64,000 bases of DNA from Porphyrobacter sp. CACIAM 03H1 (GCF_002215495.1 NZ_CP021378.1:642417-706416), one strand, 5' to 3'; counted from the first letter of the stretch, positions 1-9,269 are shown. The notes: generated by a model from the letters alone, not told the origin. Numbers and translations: made by a program.

Positions 1-873
1 CTTGACGTAGACGAACAGCGGCCGTGCGCCGGGATAGGCGAAGCTGGCGATGTTCTCGTAGGTCGGGGGCACGCTGTTCATCGGCAAGCCCTGCACCCGG
101 TCGGCGTTTTCCTCCATGTAGGAGAAGCCGAAGACGCCGACCGCGCGCGGGTTGCCGACGATTTTCTGGACGATCAGGTTGTCCTGCTCGCCCTGGTCGA
201 CATAGCCGCCGTCGTCGCGCACCTCGGTGCAGATCTGGTTGAACTTGTCCTCGTCGCTCTCCTTGAGCGCCTTCATCTCGGGATTGGACTTGCAACCCGC
301 CAGCAGCACCAGCTCCTTGAGCGCGTCGCGCGTGCCCGAGGTGCTCGGCGGGCCATAGACGAGGATCGGATCGGCGGGCAGCGCCGGATCGACGTCCTTC
401 CAGGTCTTCGCCGTCTGCGGACGGCCATAGGGCTGCGCGGCGAGCGCCTCGTAGACCGTCTTGGGCGAGAGGTTGAGCATGATCCCGCCCTTGGCCGAGG
501 CGAACACGATGCCGTCCAGCCCGACCTGCAGCTCGATCACCTCGTCGACCTTGTTCGACACGCAGCTATCGAATTCCGAGGGCTTCATCCGCCGCGAGGC
601 GTTGACCATGTCGGGGGTGTTGGGACCGAGCCCCGAACAGAACAGCTGAATGCCGTTGCCGGTGCCGGTGGATTCGATCAGCGGCGAGCGCATGTCGGGG
701 TAGGTGCGCGAGAAGTTCTCGGCCACCAGCTTGGCGAAGGGATAGACCGTCGAGGAGCCGACGGCGTGGACCGATTGCGCCCCTGTCCCGCCGCTGTCGC
801 AGGCGGCAAGGGTGGTGGCGGCAAGCGCCAGAGCGGCGCCGGTCTTGAGAAACGCAGAGGTTCGATGTGCCAT
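1..873 (-). CDS. pstS: Phosphate ABC transporter substrate-binding lipoprotein, PstS family (3' end outside window)
   Basis: Binds phosphate in the periplasm and hands it to the PstCAB importer. Only the first 291 codons are present. The N-terminus is a lipoprotein signal with lipobox L-A-A-C (lipidated Cys25). The mature part opens with VGSSTVYPF and continues with ESTGTGNGIQLFCSG and NASRRMKPSEFDSC, typical of PstS phosphate-binding loops, then GPPSTSGTRDAL. Start ATG at 873 is the only start that gives the lipoprotein signal. A Pho-box-like sequence lies about 50 bases upstream. Pst permease genes would be expected beyond the window edge. Family assignment is firm; phosphate specificity is inferred. 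Confidence 0.88.
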   Translation of the reverse strand, partial: MAHRTSAFLKTGAALALAATTLAACDSGGTGAQSVHAVGSSTVYPFAKLVAENFSRTYPDMRSPLIESTGTGNGIQLFCSGLGPNTPDMVNASRRMKPSEFDSCVSNKVDEVIELQVGLDGIVFASAKGGIMLNLSPKTVYEALAAQPYGRPQTAKTWKDVDPALPADPILVYGPPSTSGTRDALKELVLLAGCKSNPEMKALKESDEDKFNQICTEVRDDGGYVDQGEQDNLIVQKIVGNPRAVGVFGFSYMEENADRVQGLPMNSVPPTYENIASFAYPGARPLFVYVK

Positions 874-921
874 GAATGATCCTGATCGGCGATAGGCAGA
901 TGCCGTCGCGCGGGGCGCTCT

Positions 922-939
922 ACGACGCTTTCATGACAA
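922..939 (-). promoter_or_regulatory. Pho-box-like site upstream of pstS
   Basis: On the minus strand this reads TTGTCAT-GAAA-GCGTCGT. The first half-site fits the PhoB half-site CTGTCAT at six of seven positions. The second fits more weakly, at four of seven. The spacing (7-4-7) is that of a Pho box, and the site ends about 50 bases before the pstS start. Its position before a phosphate-uptake gene makes PhoB control plausible. Confidence 0.4.
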
Positions 940-1099
940 CGCGGTTACGCCTGCGGAGACATCGCCGTCAGGCGCTCCGGCACGCGCGCGACCGATACTT
1001 GCGCCAAATGCAATTAGTTGAATTCGGATGAAAAAGCCGCCGAAGTGGAACTACGCAGCTTAACAGCATCGTAAGGGCTTTCATGCTACGCGCCCGGAC

Positions 1100-2839
1100 A
1101 TGGCATTTGTCCGCCTCCTTTTCCGGCTCGGCTTGGTCGCTGTTGTGCTGGCGCTCGGCGTTGCGCGCCCGGCAGCGGCGGACGATCATGTGGTGCCGAC
1201 TTTCGCTCCGGCCTGCCATGCGGCGCCCGGAGCCGATGCCGGCGTGGCGGCGCTGCGTGCGCGCGAGGCATGGATCTGCGACAACACCCGCTGGCGGTCC
1301 GACGTGCCGGCGGCGTGGCTCCGGTTCGAGGCGGAAAGCTGGCAGGGCCAGAAGACCCCGCGCTATTTCTTCACCCGCATCGCGCGCTTCGACGCGATCA
1401 CCTTCCACGCCGTGGATGCCGATGGCACGATCCGGTCGCGCCGCCTGACCGAGGCCGAGGGCACGCCCTTTGCCGCCGGCCCGGTGTTCCAGCTGCCCTT
1501 GCCGGAGGTCACTGCCGATACCGAACTGCTTTTCGCGCAGGTGGAGGGACCGCATTCGATCCCGCTGCTCACCGAGGCGCGCATCACCCATGACCCGGGC
1601 AAGGCGGAATGGTCGCAGATCGACATGATGCTGCTCGCCTTCGTGACGGGGATGCTGGTGCTGCCGCTGCTGTTCGACATCAGCTTCTTCGTGGTGCTGC
1701 GCGAACGTTTCGTGGTGCTGCACGCCGCGATGGTGAGCGCGATGATGGTCTATGTCCTGACTGCCGGCGGGCTGGCCTCGGCCTTTGTCACCCTGCCGGT
1801 GACGCTGATGGCGGTGCTGGCGCCGCTGTCATGGGCTGTCGGGGCGGGGATTTCGGCGCTGTTCCTCGTCGCCTTCCTCGAACGCGGGGCGCAGTCGCGC
1901 CTGATGCGCCGGGTGACGGTCGCGACCGGCTGGTTCACGATGTTCGTGCCGGGCTTCTTCGCGCTCCAGCTCGATGCCACCCAGCCCTTCGACGATGTCG
2001 CCTATTTCGTCACCTTCCTGCCCGCCATCGCGGTGATCAGCGCGGCCGTGATCGAGGCGGTCCTGCGCGGCAGCCGCTCGGCGCGCTTCATCGCGCTGGC
2101 CTGGCTGCCGATCATCACCGCATCGGTTGAACGGCTGCTGCGCGGGCTCGGCTGGCACGTCGGCCCATCGAGCCTCGACCAGATGCTCTACGTCGCGGTC
2201 GGGATCGAGGTGGTGGTGATCTCGCTCGCCATCGCCGACCGCTTCCTCGCGCTGCGCCGCGAGCGCGACGCCGCCCTGACCGAGGCGAGGATGCTCGAGC
2301 AGATCTCGACCCGCGATTCGCTCACCGGCCTGATGAACCGCCGCGCGATCGAGGCGCGCTTCGAAGAGCTGCTGGCGCAGGGCTTCGACACCTTCGCGCT
2401 GGTCGATCTCGACCGCTTCAAGGCGATCAACGACCTCCACGGCCACCAGGTCGGCGATGCCGCGCTGGTCGCCTGCGCCAGCGCGATCCGTGCCAGCGGA
2501 GACCGCGATGCAGTCGCGGTCAGGCTCGGCGGCGAGGAATTCGTGGTGCTGCTGCGCGGGCCACGGCCGCTCGAGCGTGCCGAGGCGCTGCGGCAGGCGA
2601 TCCCGATGCGCATCGCCAAGGAGGTGCCCGGGCTCGACCTGCCGGTCACGGCCAGCATGGGCGTGGTGGTGATGGGCGATGCGGGCCGCCACAAGATGGC
2701 CTTCGCCGAGTTCTACGCCCGCGCCGATGCCCTGATGTACGAGGCCAAGGCGAGCGGGCGCAACCGGCTCGCCTACGAGCGCCTGACGGTCTTCAACGAG
2801 CCCCCCGCCGCGCGCGCGCGGCGCGAGGAAGCGGCTTGA
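1100..2839 (+). CDS. 7TM-anchored diguanylate cyclase (GGDEF)
   Basis: Makes cyclic di-GMP from GTP. The 579-residue protein has a signal peptide (about 1-27, ending AAADD), an extracytoplasmic beta-rich domain like 7TMR-DISM extracellular domains (about 40-170), a seven-helix membrane block (about 174-385) and a C-terminal GGDEF domain (about 400-565) starting RDSLTGLMNRR. The active-site motif is GGEEF at 477-481, so the cyclase should be active. The position five residues upstream reads RDAV, so there is no RxxD inhibitory site. It is transcribed divergently from pstS. The ligand sensed by the outer domain is unknown. Confidence 0.88.
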   Translation: MAFVRLLFRLGLVAVVLALGVARPAAADDHVVPTFAPACHAAPGADAGVAALRAREAWICDNTRWRSDVPAAWLRFEAESWQGQKTPRYFFTRIARFDAITFHAVDADGTIRSRRLTEAEGTPFAAGPVFQLPLPEVTADTELLFAQVEGPHSIPLLTEARITHDPGKAEWSQIDMMLLAFVTGMLVLPLLFDISFFVVLRERFVVLHAAMVSAMMVYVLTAGGLASAFVTLPVTLMAVLAPLSWAVGAGISALFLVAFLERGAQSRLMRRVTVATGWFTMFVPGFFALQLDATQPFDDVAYFVTFLPAIAVISAAVIEAVLRGSRSARFIALAWLPIITASVERLLRGLGWHVGPSSLDQMLYVAVGIEVVVISLAIADRFLALRRERDAALTEARMLEQISTRDSLTGLMNRRAIEARFEELLAQGFDTFALVDLDRFKAINDLHGHQVGDAALVACASAIRASGDRDAVAVRLGGEEFVVLLRGPRPLERAEALRQAIPMRIAKEVPGLDLPVTASMGVVVMGDAGRHKMAFAEFYARADALMYEAKASGRNRLAYERLTVFNEPPAARARREEAA

Positions 2840-2847
2840 GGGGTACA

Positions 2848-2945
2848 CTCCGTTCGCCCTGAACTTGTCGAAGGGCAGCACTTCTCGTTCGATCCTGCGC
2901 TTGACGCGAAGAAGGACAGTGCCTCGACAAGCTCGGCAAGAACGG
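2848..2945. repeat. REP-like palindromic element, family A, degenerate copy
   Basis: Left arm begins CCGTTCGCCCTGAACTTGTC at 2848. The inverted right arm ends at 2945 with a mirror-like version containing CTCGACAAGCTCGGC. Two better copies of the same element lie at 8231-8326 and 12731-12825. It fills the gap between the convergent diguanylate cyclase and thioesterase genes. Confidence 0.75.
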
Positions 2946-2959
2946 AACTTCGGTTGGCC

Positions 2960-3352
2960 TTACAGGAACGCCGCCAGCACCTCGGGCCGCACCCGCGCGA
3001 GCCTTCCGGACGCGCGGTCGAGCATCGCCCAGGTCGTCGCCGCGCTGACGAGGCGCTTTCCGGCAGCGTCGGTGAACTCCACCCGCCGCAGCGACTTCGC
3101 GCCTTGCGCCGGGCCCTCGATCCATGTCGTCGCGGTGACGCTCTCGCCCTCGGACACGTTGCCGCGGTAGTCGATCTCGTGCCGCACCACGACCCAGAAG
3201 AACGCCGCCCGGTCCTCGGGCCGCGCCACGGCGTCCCAGTGCGCGGTCGCCATGTCCTGGATCCACTGCACCCACACCGTGTTGTTGACGTGGCCGAGTT
3301 CGTCGATGTGTCCGGGTGCGGCCACGAAGGTGCGGGTGAAGGTCGAGGGCAT
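2960..3352 (-). CDS. Acyl-CoA thioesterase, hot-dog fold (4HBT/YbgC-like)
   Basis: A 130-residue single hot-dog domain. The segment HIDELGHVNNTVWVQWIQD (residues 15-33) is the signature of the 4-hydroxybenzoyl-CoA thioesterase/YbgC group, with Asp17 in the place of the catalytic acid. Length matches the family. The protein should hydrolyse an acyl-CoA or acyl-ACP in the cytosol; its substrate cannot be read from sequence. It stands alone, convergent with the diguanylate cyclase gene and divergent from the unknown gene at 3444. Confidence 0.85.
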   Translation of the reverse strand: MPSTFTRTFVAAPGHIDELGHVNNTVWVQWIQDMATAHWDAVARPEDRAAFFWVVVRHEIDYRGNVSEGESVTATTWIEGPAQGAKSLRRVEFTDAAGKRLVSAATTWAMLDRASGRLARVRPEVLAAFL

Positions 3353-3443
3353 GGCCGCAGGGCCTAGCCGCGCGGGGCTGACGGGGCAAGGAGGGGCGCC
3401 GAAGGCAAGGGCTTGTTAGCCTGCCCGTGCTAGGGTGCCCGTC

Positions 3444-4124
3444 ATGAGCGAAGACCCGCCCGATCCCGCCCCCAAGCCCGACCGCGGCATTCGTCCGCCC
3501 GTCGATTTCAGCGGCAAGCGCGCGGGCGCGCGCAGCCTCTACATCGGCCCGGAAGGCATCTTCGCCCACCAGGATGGCAAGCTCGAGACGATCGCCGATG
3601 CGGTCGACATCTTCTGGGATCAGGTCGCGCGCGATCCGCGCGGGTGGAACCGGGCGCTGCGCGGCTACGACCATCTCGTCGCCCATGCCGACGATGCCAC
3701 GCGCGAGGACGTGCGCCGCACGCTTGGCTGGCTAGAGGGCGCGCTGGGCCTGCGCGACCGCGCGGCGGCGGTTGCCGCCTGCCGCTATCTCGCGGCGATG
3801 CCCTCGGTCCTGCTGGCGGCCGACTATGGCCGGCTGATGGCGATCTTCAACAGCCGCAAGGTCGGGATGGTGTGGCAGCTCACCCCCGATCTCGACAAGC
3901 GCCCGCTGCCCGCCGGCCCGATCCCGGTGTTCGGCAAGGAAGCGGGCTTCGGCCTGATCCGCGCCGTGCCCGAGCTTTACCTCAAGCTGGCGATGTTCGG
4001 CCCCGAGATGGAGAGCATCGTCATCCTGCTGGCGGAGGAAGCGCTCGACTACGGCGTGTCGCTTCCCCCGGAGCTGGTCAGTCTCGCGACGGGTTCGGGG
4101 CCATCCCCATCTGCCACAGGATGA
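3444..4124 (+). CDS. Conserved-looking protein of unknown function
   Basis: A 226-residue soluble protein that I do not recognise. The N-terminal 25 residues are proline- and charge-rich. A globular part follows, with a helical segment (about 45-130) and a hydrophobic C-terminal helix pair containing ELYLKLAMFGPEMESIVILL. There is no signal peptide or membrane span. The ATG at 3444 is preferred over an in-frame GTG at 3435, which would add three residues. Its 3' end overlaps the convergent oligopeptidase gene by 47 bases, so the last 15 codons are constrained in two frames. Codon use matches the neighbours. Confidence 0.65.
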   Translation: MSEDPPDPAPKPDRGIRPPVDFSGKRAGARSLYIGPEGIFAHQDGKLETIADAVDIFWDQVARDPRGWNRALRGYDHLVAHADDATREDVRRTLGWLEGALGLRDRAAAVAACRYLAAMPSVLLAADYGRLMAIFNSRKVGMVWQLTPDLDKRPLPAGPIPVFGKEAGFGLIRAVPELYLKLAMFGPEMESIVILLAEEALDYGVSLPPELVSLATGSGPSPSATG

Positions 4125-6294
4125 AGGCGAATTCCTCCGCCGTTTCCCTGAGGCTGTTCCAGCGCCCCGATTGCCCGCCGTGGCCTGCGCCCATGTTGGT
4201 CTTCAGGAGCAGCAGGTTGTCGTCGGTCTTCAGCTCGCGCAGGCGCGCGACCCACTTGGCCGGCTCCCAATAGGTCACGCGCGGGTCGTTTAGCCCTGCG
4301 GTCACCAGCATCGGCGGATAGGCCTGGGCCGACACCTGATCGTAGGGCGAATAGGAGCGGATGTATTCGAAAGCCTCGCGGCTCTCGATCGGGTTGCCCC
4401 ATTCCTGCCATTCGCCCGGGGTGAGCGGCAGCTTTTCGTTGAGCATCGTGTTGAGCACGTCGACGAAGGGCACGTGGGCGACGATCGCGCCGTATTGCGC
4501 CGGGTCCTGGTTGACGATCGCCCCCATCAGCTCGCCGCCCGCCGAGCCGCCGCTGGCAGTGACCATCCCTTCCGCGGTGTAGCCCTTCGCGATCAACCCG
4601 CGCCCGGCGTCGACGAAATCGTTGAAGGTGTTGGTCCGCTCGAACAGCTTGCCCTGGAGATACCAGCGCCGTCCGAGATCGTCCCCGCCGCGGATATGCG
4701 CGATGGCATAGGCGAAGCCGCGATCGACGAGGCTGAAGCGCGTGGTCGAGAAGCCCGGCGGGATGGCATAGCCATAGGCGCCATAGGCATAGAGGTGGAG
4801 CGGCCCCGGCCCCTCGATCCCGGCCTTCCTGAGGATCTCGGCGCGGTCCTTGCGCATCAGCACGCTCACCGGCACCTGCGTCCCGTCGCGCGCGGTGATG
4901 GTCAGGCGCTCGGAGACGTAGAGCGAGGGGTCGTAGCCGCTCGGGATCTCCTGCGTCTTCAGCGTCGTCAGCCTGGCCGTGGCCACGTCGTAGTCATAGA
5001 CCGTCCCCGGCGTCACCATCGACTGGTAGGACAGCCGCAGCTTCTTCATGTCGTATTCGGGGTTGTTGCCGAGCCCGGCGGTGTAGCTCGGCTCGGGGAA
5101 GGTGATCGGGGTGATCTTCGCCGGATCGGCGTAGGATCGCAGCTGGATCTGGTCGAGCCCGTTCAGGCGTCCTTCCGTGACGAAGAAGTCCTTGAACAGG
5201 TCGAAATCGGTCAGGTAGAAATCGTCCGACCCGGGGATGACGGTCTGCCACTCGCCCGGCGTCTCCAGCTTCGCCTTGGCGAGGCGGAAGTTGATGTGAT
5301 CGTCGTTGGTCCACACCCACAGCTCGCCGTCGCGCACGTCGACGCTGTATTCGACGCCCTTCTTCCGGGGCTTCACGAGGATCGGGGCGGCGGTGGGATC
5401 GGCGGCGGGGACGAGTCGCACCTCGCTCGTCTCGTTGTCGCCGGTGGCGATGATCAGCCAGTCCTCCTGCGCGCTGAGGCCGGTGCCGACGCCGAAGGAC
5501 TGGTCCTCCTCCTTGTAGAGCGTCACATCGCTCTCCACCGGTGTGCCGATCACGTGGAGCTTCGCCTCCAGCGTGCGCCATTCCTCGGTCGAGGGGCCGT
5601 AGACCAGTGCGGTGTCGTTCTTCACCCACACCAGCCCGCCGCGCAGGTTCTCGAGCACGTCGGGCAGGTGCTCGCCGGTCGTGAGGTCCTTGATCCGCGC
5701 GGTGTAGCGTTCCGAGCCGCTGGTGTCGGTCGAATAGGCGAGGAAGCGCCCGTTCTGGCTGACCGAGGCCGCGCCGAGGCTGAAATATTCGTGGCCTTCG
5801 GCAAGCGCGTTCTCGTCGATCAGCAGCTGCGCCTCGCCCCCGGCGACAGGCTTGCGATAGTGCTTGCGATACTGCGCGCCTTCCTCGAACTCGGACCAGT
5901 AGAGCCAGTCACCGTCCTTCTGGGGCACGGTCGAATCGTCCTCCTTGATGCGCGCCCGCATCTCGGTGAACAGCGCCTCGGTGAGCGCCTTCTGGCCCTC
6001 CATCTTCGCCTCGAAATAGGCGTTCTCGGCCTTGACGTGGGCGAGCACCTCCTCGTCGTCGACCACCGGATAGGACTTGTCGTAGAGCCAGTCGTAGGGG
6101 TCCTCGACGGTGATCCCGTGATGCGTGAAGGTGTGCGGACGCTTGGCGGCGACGGGAGGCTTGATCTCGGCAGCGGCGGCGGGAGCGGTGGTCACGCGGG
6201 CGGAATCCTCGTTGTTGGCGGCCACGGCGGCCGGGGCAAAGGTGGTGGCGGCTAGCGCGCAGGCAAGAGCGCCAAGGCTGATAGGGCGAAGCAT
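4078..6294 (-). CDS. ptrB: Oligopeptidase B-like S9 serine peptidase, exported
   Basis: A 738-residue prolyl-oligopeptidase family enzyme that cleaves short peptides, probably after basic residues. It has a signal peptide (1-25, ending APAAVAA), a beta-propeller domain (about 60-450) and an alpha/beta-hydrolase domain. The nucleophile is in GGSAGGELMG (Ser near 583), the acid in NDPRV (near 668) and the histidine in GAGHGG (near 703). HIRGGDDLGRRWYLQGK is typical of oligopeptidase B. The ATG at 6294 was chosen because it begins the signal peptide; the frame is open upstream to 6372. Divergent from the aminopeptidase P gene. Confidence 0.9.
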   Translation of the reverse strand: MLRPISLGALACALAATTFAPAAVAANNEDSARVTTAPAAAAEIKPPVAAKRPHTFTHHGITVEDPYDWLYDKSYPVVDDEEVLAHVKAENAYFEAKMEGQKALTEALFTEMRARIKEDDSTVPQKDGDWLYWSEFEEGAQYRKHYRKPVAGGEAQLLIDENALAEGHEYFSLGAASVSQNGRFLAYSTDTSGSERYTARIKDLTTGEHLPDVLENLRGGLVWVKNDTALVYGPSTEEWRTLEAKLHVIGTPVESDVTLYKEEDQSFGVGTGLSAQEDWLIIATGDNETSEVRLVPAADPTAAPILVKPRKKGVEYSVDVRDGELWVWTNDDHINFRLAKAKLETPGEWQTVIPGSDDFYLTDFDLFKDFFVTEGRLNGLDQIQLRSYADPAKITPITFPEPSYTAGLGNNPEYDMKKLRLSYQSMVTPGTVYDYDVATARLTTLKTQEIPSGYDPSLYVSERLTITARDGTQVPVSVLMRKDRAEILRKAGIEGPGPLHLYAYGAYGYAIPPGFSTTRFSLVDRGFAYAIAHIRGGDDLGRRWYLQGKLFERTNTFNDFVDAGRGLIAKGYTAEGMVTASGGSAGGELMGAIVNQDPAQYGAIVAHVPFVDVLNTMLNEKLPLTPGEWQEWGNPIESREAFEYIRSYSPYDQVSAQAYPPMLVTAGLNDPRVTYWEPAKWVARLRELKTDDNLLLLKTNMGAGHGGQSGRWNSLRETAEEFAFILWQMGMAPNPSRD

Positions 6295-6416
6295 CGGGTT
6301 GCAGGCTCCCGTGTGTCGGTGCGGGTGGAAACACAAGCCCGTCGGGCCTATGATGCGGTTGTAATGCGACAATGATGCGCGGCAAGTGCCCGCGCCTTCG
6401 CCAGAGGATCGACGAC

Positions 6417-8225
6417 ATGCTGATGCAGACCCACGAAGCGCGCCTTGCTGCCCTGCGCGAGGAATTGAAGCGGCGGGGGCTCGACGGTTTCGTCGTCCCC
6501 ATCAGCGATGAGCACATGAGCGAATATGTCGGCGACTATGCCCAGCGGCTGAAGTGGCTGACGGGCTTCGGCGGCTCGGCGGGCTTCGCCTGCGTCACGC
6601 TGACCCATGCCGCGATCTTCGTCGACGGGCGCTACACCGTGCAGGTGCGCGAGCAGGTCGACGGGAACCTGTTCGAATACCGCTCGGTCCCGAAGGACAC
6701 CCTCGGTGGCTGGCTGGCCGAGGTGTGCGAGAGCGGGGCGAGGATCGCCTATGATCCCTGGCTCCACACCTGGGCCTGGGTCGAGGCGCTGGAGAAGCGG
6801 GTGGAGCCGAAGGGTATCACGATGGTCCCGGCGCAGGGCAACCCGGTCGATGCCGTCTGGGCCGATCGCCCCGCCGCCTCGCCCGCCGTTGCCGTTCCTC
6901 ACGACGAGGCCCGCGCGGGCCGCTCCTCGGCCGACAAGCGCGCTGCCGTGGCCGACTGGCTGGCGAATGAGGGCCACGACGCGGTGGTGATCCCGGCGCT
7001 CGATTCGGTCGCATGGCTGCTCAACATCCGGGGCGCCGACGTGCCGCACACCCCCGTCGCCCTGTCCTATGTGATCGCCCATAAGGACGGCAGCGCCGAA
7101 CTGTTCATCGCGCCCGAGAAGGTGACGCCCGAACTCGCCCGCCACCTCGGCAACGCGGTGACGATCCGCGAGCGTGCGGCGTTCGAGGGTGCGCTCACGA
7201 GCGAATTCGCAGGGAAAAGCGTCGCGCTCGATCCTGATTTCGCGGTGGTCGGCATCGCGCAGGGCTTGCGGGCAGGCGGCGCGAGCTTCGCCTTCAAGCA
7301 GGACCCGACGATCCTCGCGAAAGCGATCAAGAACCCCGCCGAACAGGACGGCCAGCGCGATGCGCAGGCGCGCGACGGGGCGGCGGTGAGCCGCTTCCTG
7401 CGCTGGCTCGAGATCGAGGCACCCAAGGGCGGCGTCGACGAACTCTCGGCCGCGGCGCGGCTCCAGTCCTTCCGCGAGGAGGACCCGGGCCTCTCCGACC
7501 TCAGCTTCGACACCATTTCGGCCGCCGCGGGCCATGCCGCCCTGCCGCACTACAAGGTCGACGAGGACAGCAATATCCCGATCCCGCCCTCCTCGATCTA
7601 CCTCGTCGATTCGGGCGGGCAGTATCCCGGCGGCACCACCGACATCACCCGCACCGTGTGGGTCGGGCCGGGCGAGCCGACGCAGGAAATGCGCGATCGC
7701 AACACCCGCGTGTTGAAGGGCCACATTCAGCTCGCCCGCGCGGTCTTTCCGCAAGGGACCAGTGGCGGGCAGCTCGACGTGCTGGCGCGGCAGTATCTCT
7801 GGGAAGCGGGCGTCGATTACGCCCACGGCACCGGGCACGGGGTGGGCAGCGTGCTCGCCGTGCACGAGGGCCCGCAGCGCATCGCCAAGCCCAACGGCGG
7901 GCAGGCGGGCACCGGGCAGGAGCTGTTCGCGGGGATGATCCTCTCCAACGAACCGGGCTACTACAAGCCCGGCGCCTTTGGCATCCGGATCGAGAACCTG
8001 GTGCTGGTCGAGGAGCGGGAGATTGCCGGGATGGAGGGGCGCTGGCTCGGCTTCGAGACCCTGACCTTCGTGCCGCTGGACCGCCGGCTGATCGACAAGA
8101 GCCTGCTGACGGCGGAGGAAGTGGCGTGGGTGGACGCCTACCATGCCAAGGTGCGCGCGATTCTCTCGCCCCGCCTGTCCGGCGAGGATCTGGCGTGGGT
8201 GGAGCGGGAAACGGCGCCGCTTTGA
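6417..8225 (+). CDS. pepP: Xaa-Pro aminopeptidase (M24B), aminopeptidase P family
   Basis: A 602-residue cytosolic metallopeptidase removing the N-terminal residue before proline. It has two creatinase-type N-domains (about 10-310) and a C-terminal pita-bread domain. The metal ligands are visible in order: Asp in YLVDSGG and in GGTTDITRTVW (about 397 and 408), His in GTGHGVGS (about 472), Glu in SNEPGYY (about 511) and Glu in RIENLVLVEE (about 524). Length fits the long eukaryote-like form. ATG 6417 is preferred over 6372 because AGAGGA lies eight to nine bases before it. It pairs functionally with the adjacent divergent oligopeptidase. Confidence 0.92.
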   Translation: MLMQTHEARLAALREELKRRGLDGFVVPISDEHMSEYVGDYAQRLKWLTGFGGSAGFACVTLTHAAIFVDGRYTVQVREQVDGNLFEYRSVPKDTLGGWLAEVCESGARIAYDPWLHTWAWVEALEKRVEPKGITMVPAQGNPVDAVWADRPAASPAVAVPHDEARAGRSSADKRAAVADWLANEGHDAVVIPALDSVAWLLNIRGADVPHTPVALSYVIAHKDGSAELFIAPEKVTPELARHLGNAVTIRERAAFEGALTSEFAGKSVALDPDFAVVGIAQGLRAGGASFAFKQDPTILAKAIKNPAEQDGQRDAQARDGAAVSRFLRWLEIEAPKGGVDELSAAARLQSFREEDPGLSDLSFDTISAAAGHAALPHYKVDEDSNIPIPPSSIYLVDSGGQYPGGTTDITRTVWVGPGEPTQEMRDRNTRVLKGHIQLARAVFPQGTSGGQLDVLARQYLWEAGVDYAHGTGHGVGSVLAVHEGPQRIAKPNGGQAGTGQELFAGMILSNEPGYYKPGAFGIRIENLVLVEEREIAGMEGRWLGFETLTFVPLDRRLIDKSLLTAEEVAWVDAYHAKVRAILSPRLSGEDLAWVERETAPL

Positions 8226-8230
8226 AAAAG

Positions 8231-8326
8231 CCCGTTCGTCCTGAGCTTGTCGAAGGACCGAACTTCTTCCCTTTGCGCAGTTTTCAAAGGGAAAGGACAG
8301 GGCTTCGACAAGCTCAGCCCGAACGG
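8231..8326. repeat. REP-like palindromic element, family A
   Basis: Arms at 8231-8256 (contains GTCCTGAGCTTGTCGAAGG) and 8301-8326 (contains GCTTCGACAAGCTCAGC) are near-perfect inverted copies around a 44-base core. The core holds a second small palindrome, CCCTTTG / CAAAGGG. It sits between pepP and the VOC gene. Confidence 0.85.
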
Positions 8327-8409
8327 AAACGGGGTGGCCAGGCACCGCTTGTTACAACCCCAATGTTCCGGTAATGTTCCTCCATCGATTCGCATGGGAG
8401 GAACACAGA

Positions 8410-8802
8410 ATGATCGGCTACGTCACCCTCGGAACCAACGACCTGCCGCGCGCTGCGGCCTTCTATGACGCGCTCGCCGCCCATTTCGGCGTGGGGCGGA
8501 TGATGGACACGGAAGCCTTCATCGCCTGGGGCGAATGGGGCGGCGCGCCGGGGATCGCGGCGACCCTGCCCTTCGACGGTCAGCCGGCCACGGTCGGCAA
8601 CGGGGTGATGGTCGCGCTCGAGGTGAAATCGCCCGAACAGGTCCACGCGGTCTACGACACGGCGATGGCGCACGGCGGGAGCGACGAGGGCGCACCCGGC
8701 CCGCGCGGGGAGGACGGTTTCTACGCCGCCTATTTCCGCGATCCCGATGGCAACAAGCTCAATGCCTTCTGCATGGTCGCCCCCGAAAAGACGGGGGAAT
8801 GA
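8410..8802 (+). CDS. VOC (glyoxalase/bleomycin-resistance fold) protein
   Basis: A 130-residue protein with paired beta-alpha-beta-beta-beta modules. It opens IGYVTLGTNDLPRAAAFYDAL and ends with FRDPDGNKLNAFC, both typical of the VOC superfamily; the final motif usually carries a metal-ligand Glu or Asn. Start ATG 8410 follows GGAGGA at a good distance; the frame is open to 8374. The stop overlaps the start of the next gene (ATGA), so the two are translationally coupled. Specific substrate unknown. Confidence 0.85.
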   Translation: MIGYVTLGTNDLPRAAAFYDALAAHFGVGRMMDTEAFIAWGEWGGAPGIAATLPFDGQPATVGNGVMVALEVKSPEQVHAVYDTAMAHGGSDEGAPGPRGEDGFYAAYFRDPDGNKLNAFCMVAPEKTGE

Positions 8803-9194
8803 GCGCGCCCCGGCTGGAGGAGCGGTTCGTTCATCTCGGCCTCGGGGCGAGGGCGGTGGAGGAGCCGCCCTTCTCGGGGATGGAATGGTACGAGGGTTAT
8901 GCCGCCCGCCATGCCTCGGACGGGGCGGAAGGGCGGCTGGTCTCGCAATATGCCTTCTCGACCAGCTGGACATCGTGGGAGATGCACCCGGCGGGCGACG
9001 AGGTGGTGATCTGCATTTCCGGCGCGATGGTGCTGGTGCAGGAGCATCCCGACGGGCGGATCGAGGAAACCCCGCTCGCGGCGGGCGAATACGCGATCAA
9101 CCCGGCCGGCGTGTGGCACACCGCCGATGTGCCCGAGGCCGCGAGCGCGATCTTCATCACTGCCGGGGAGGGCACGCAGCACCGGCCGCGCTAG
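8799..9194 (+). CDS. Cupin-domain protein
   Basis: A 131-residue single cupin. The two conserved cupin motifs are visible: HPAGDEVVICISGAMVLV (about 63-80) and PAGVWHTADVP (about 104-114). The first motif starts with HPAGDE, retaining a metal-binding-type acid. The gene begins inside the stop codon of the VOC gene, so VOC and cupin proteins are made together and probably act on a common small molecule. No substrate can be assigned. Confidence 0.82.
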   Translation: MSAPRLEERFVHLGLGARAVEEPPFSGMEWYEGYAARHASDGAEGRLVSQYAFSTSWTSWEMHPAGDEVVICISGAMVLVQEHPDGRIEETPLAAGEYAINPAGVWHTADVPEAASAIFITAGEGTQHRPR

Positions 9195-9269
9195 GTCTCG
9201 GACAGGTGCGGGCGTGGCGCAGTCGTTGCGCGGTCGTCGCGATGTCGTCCCCCTGTCGTCAGGGGGGCG

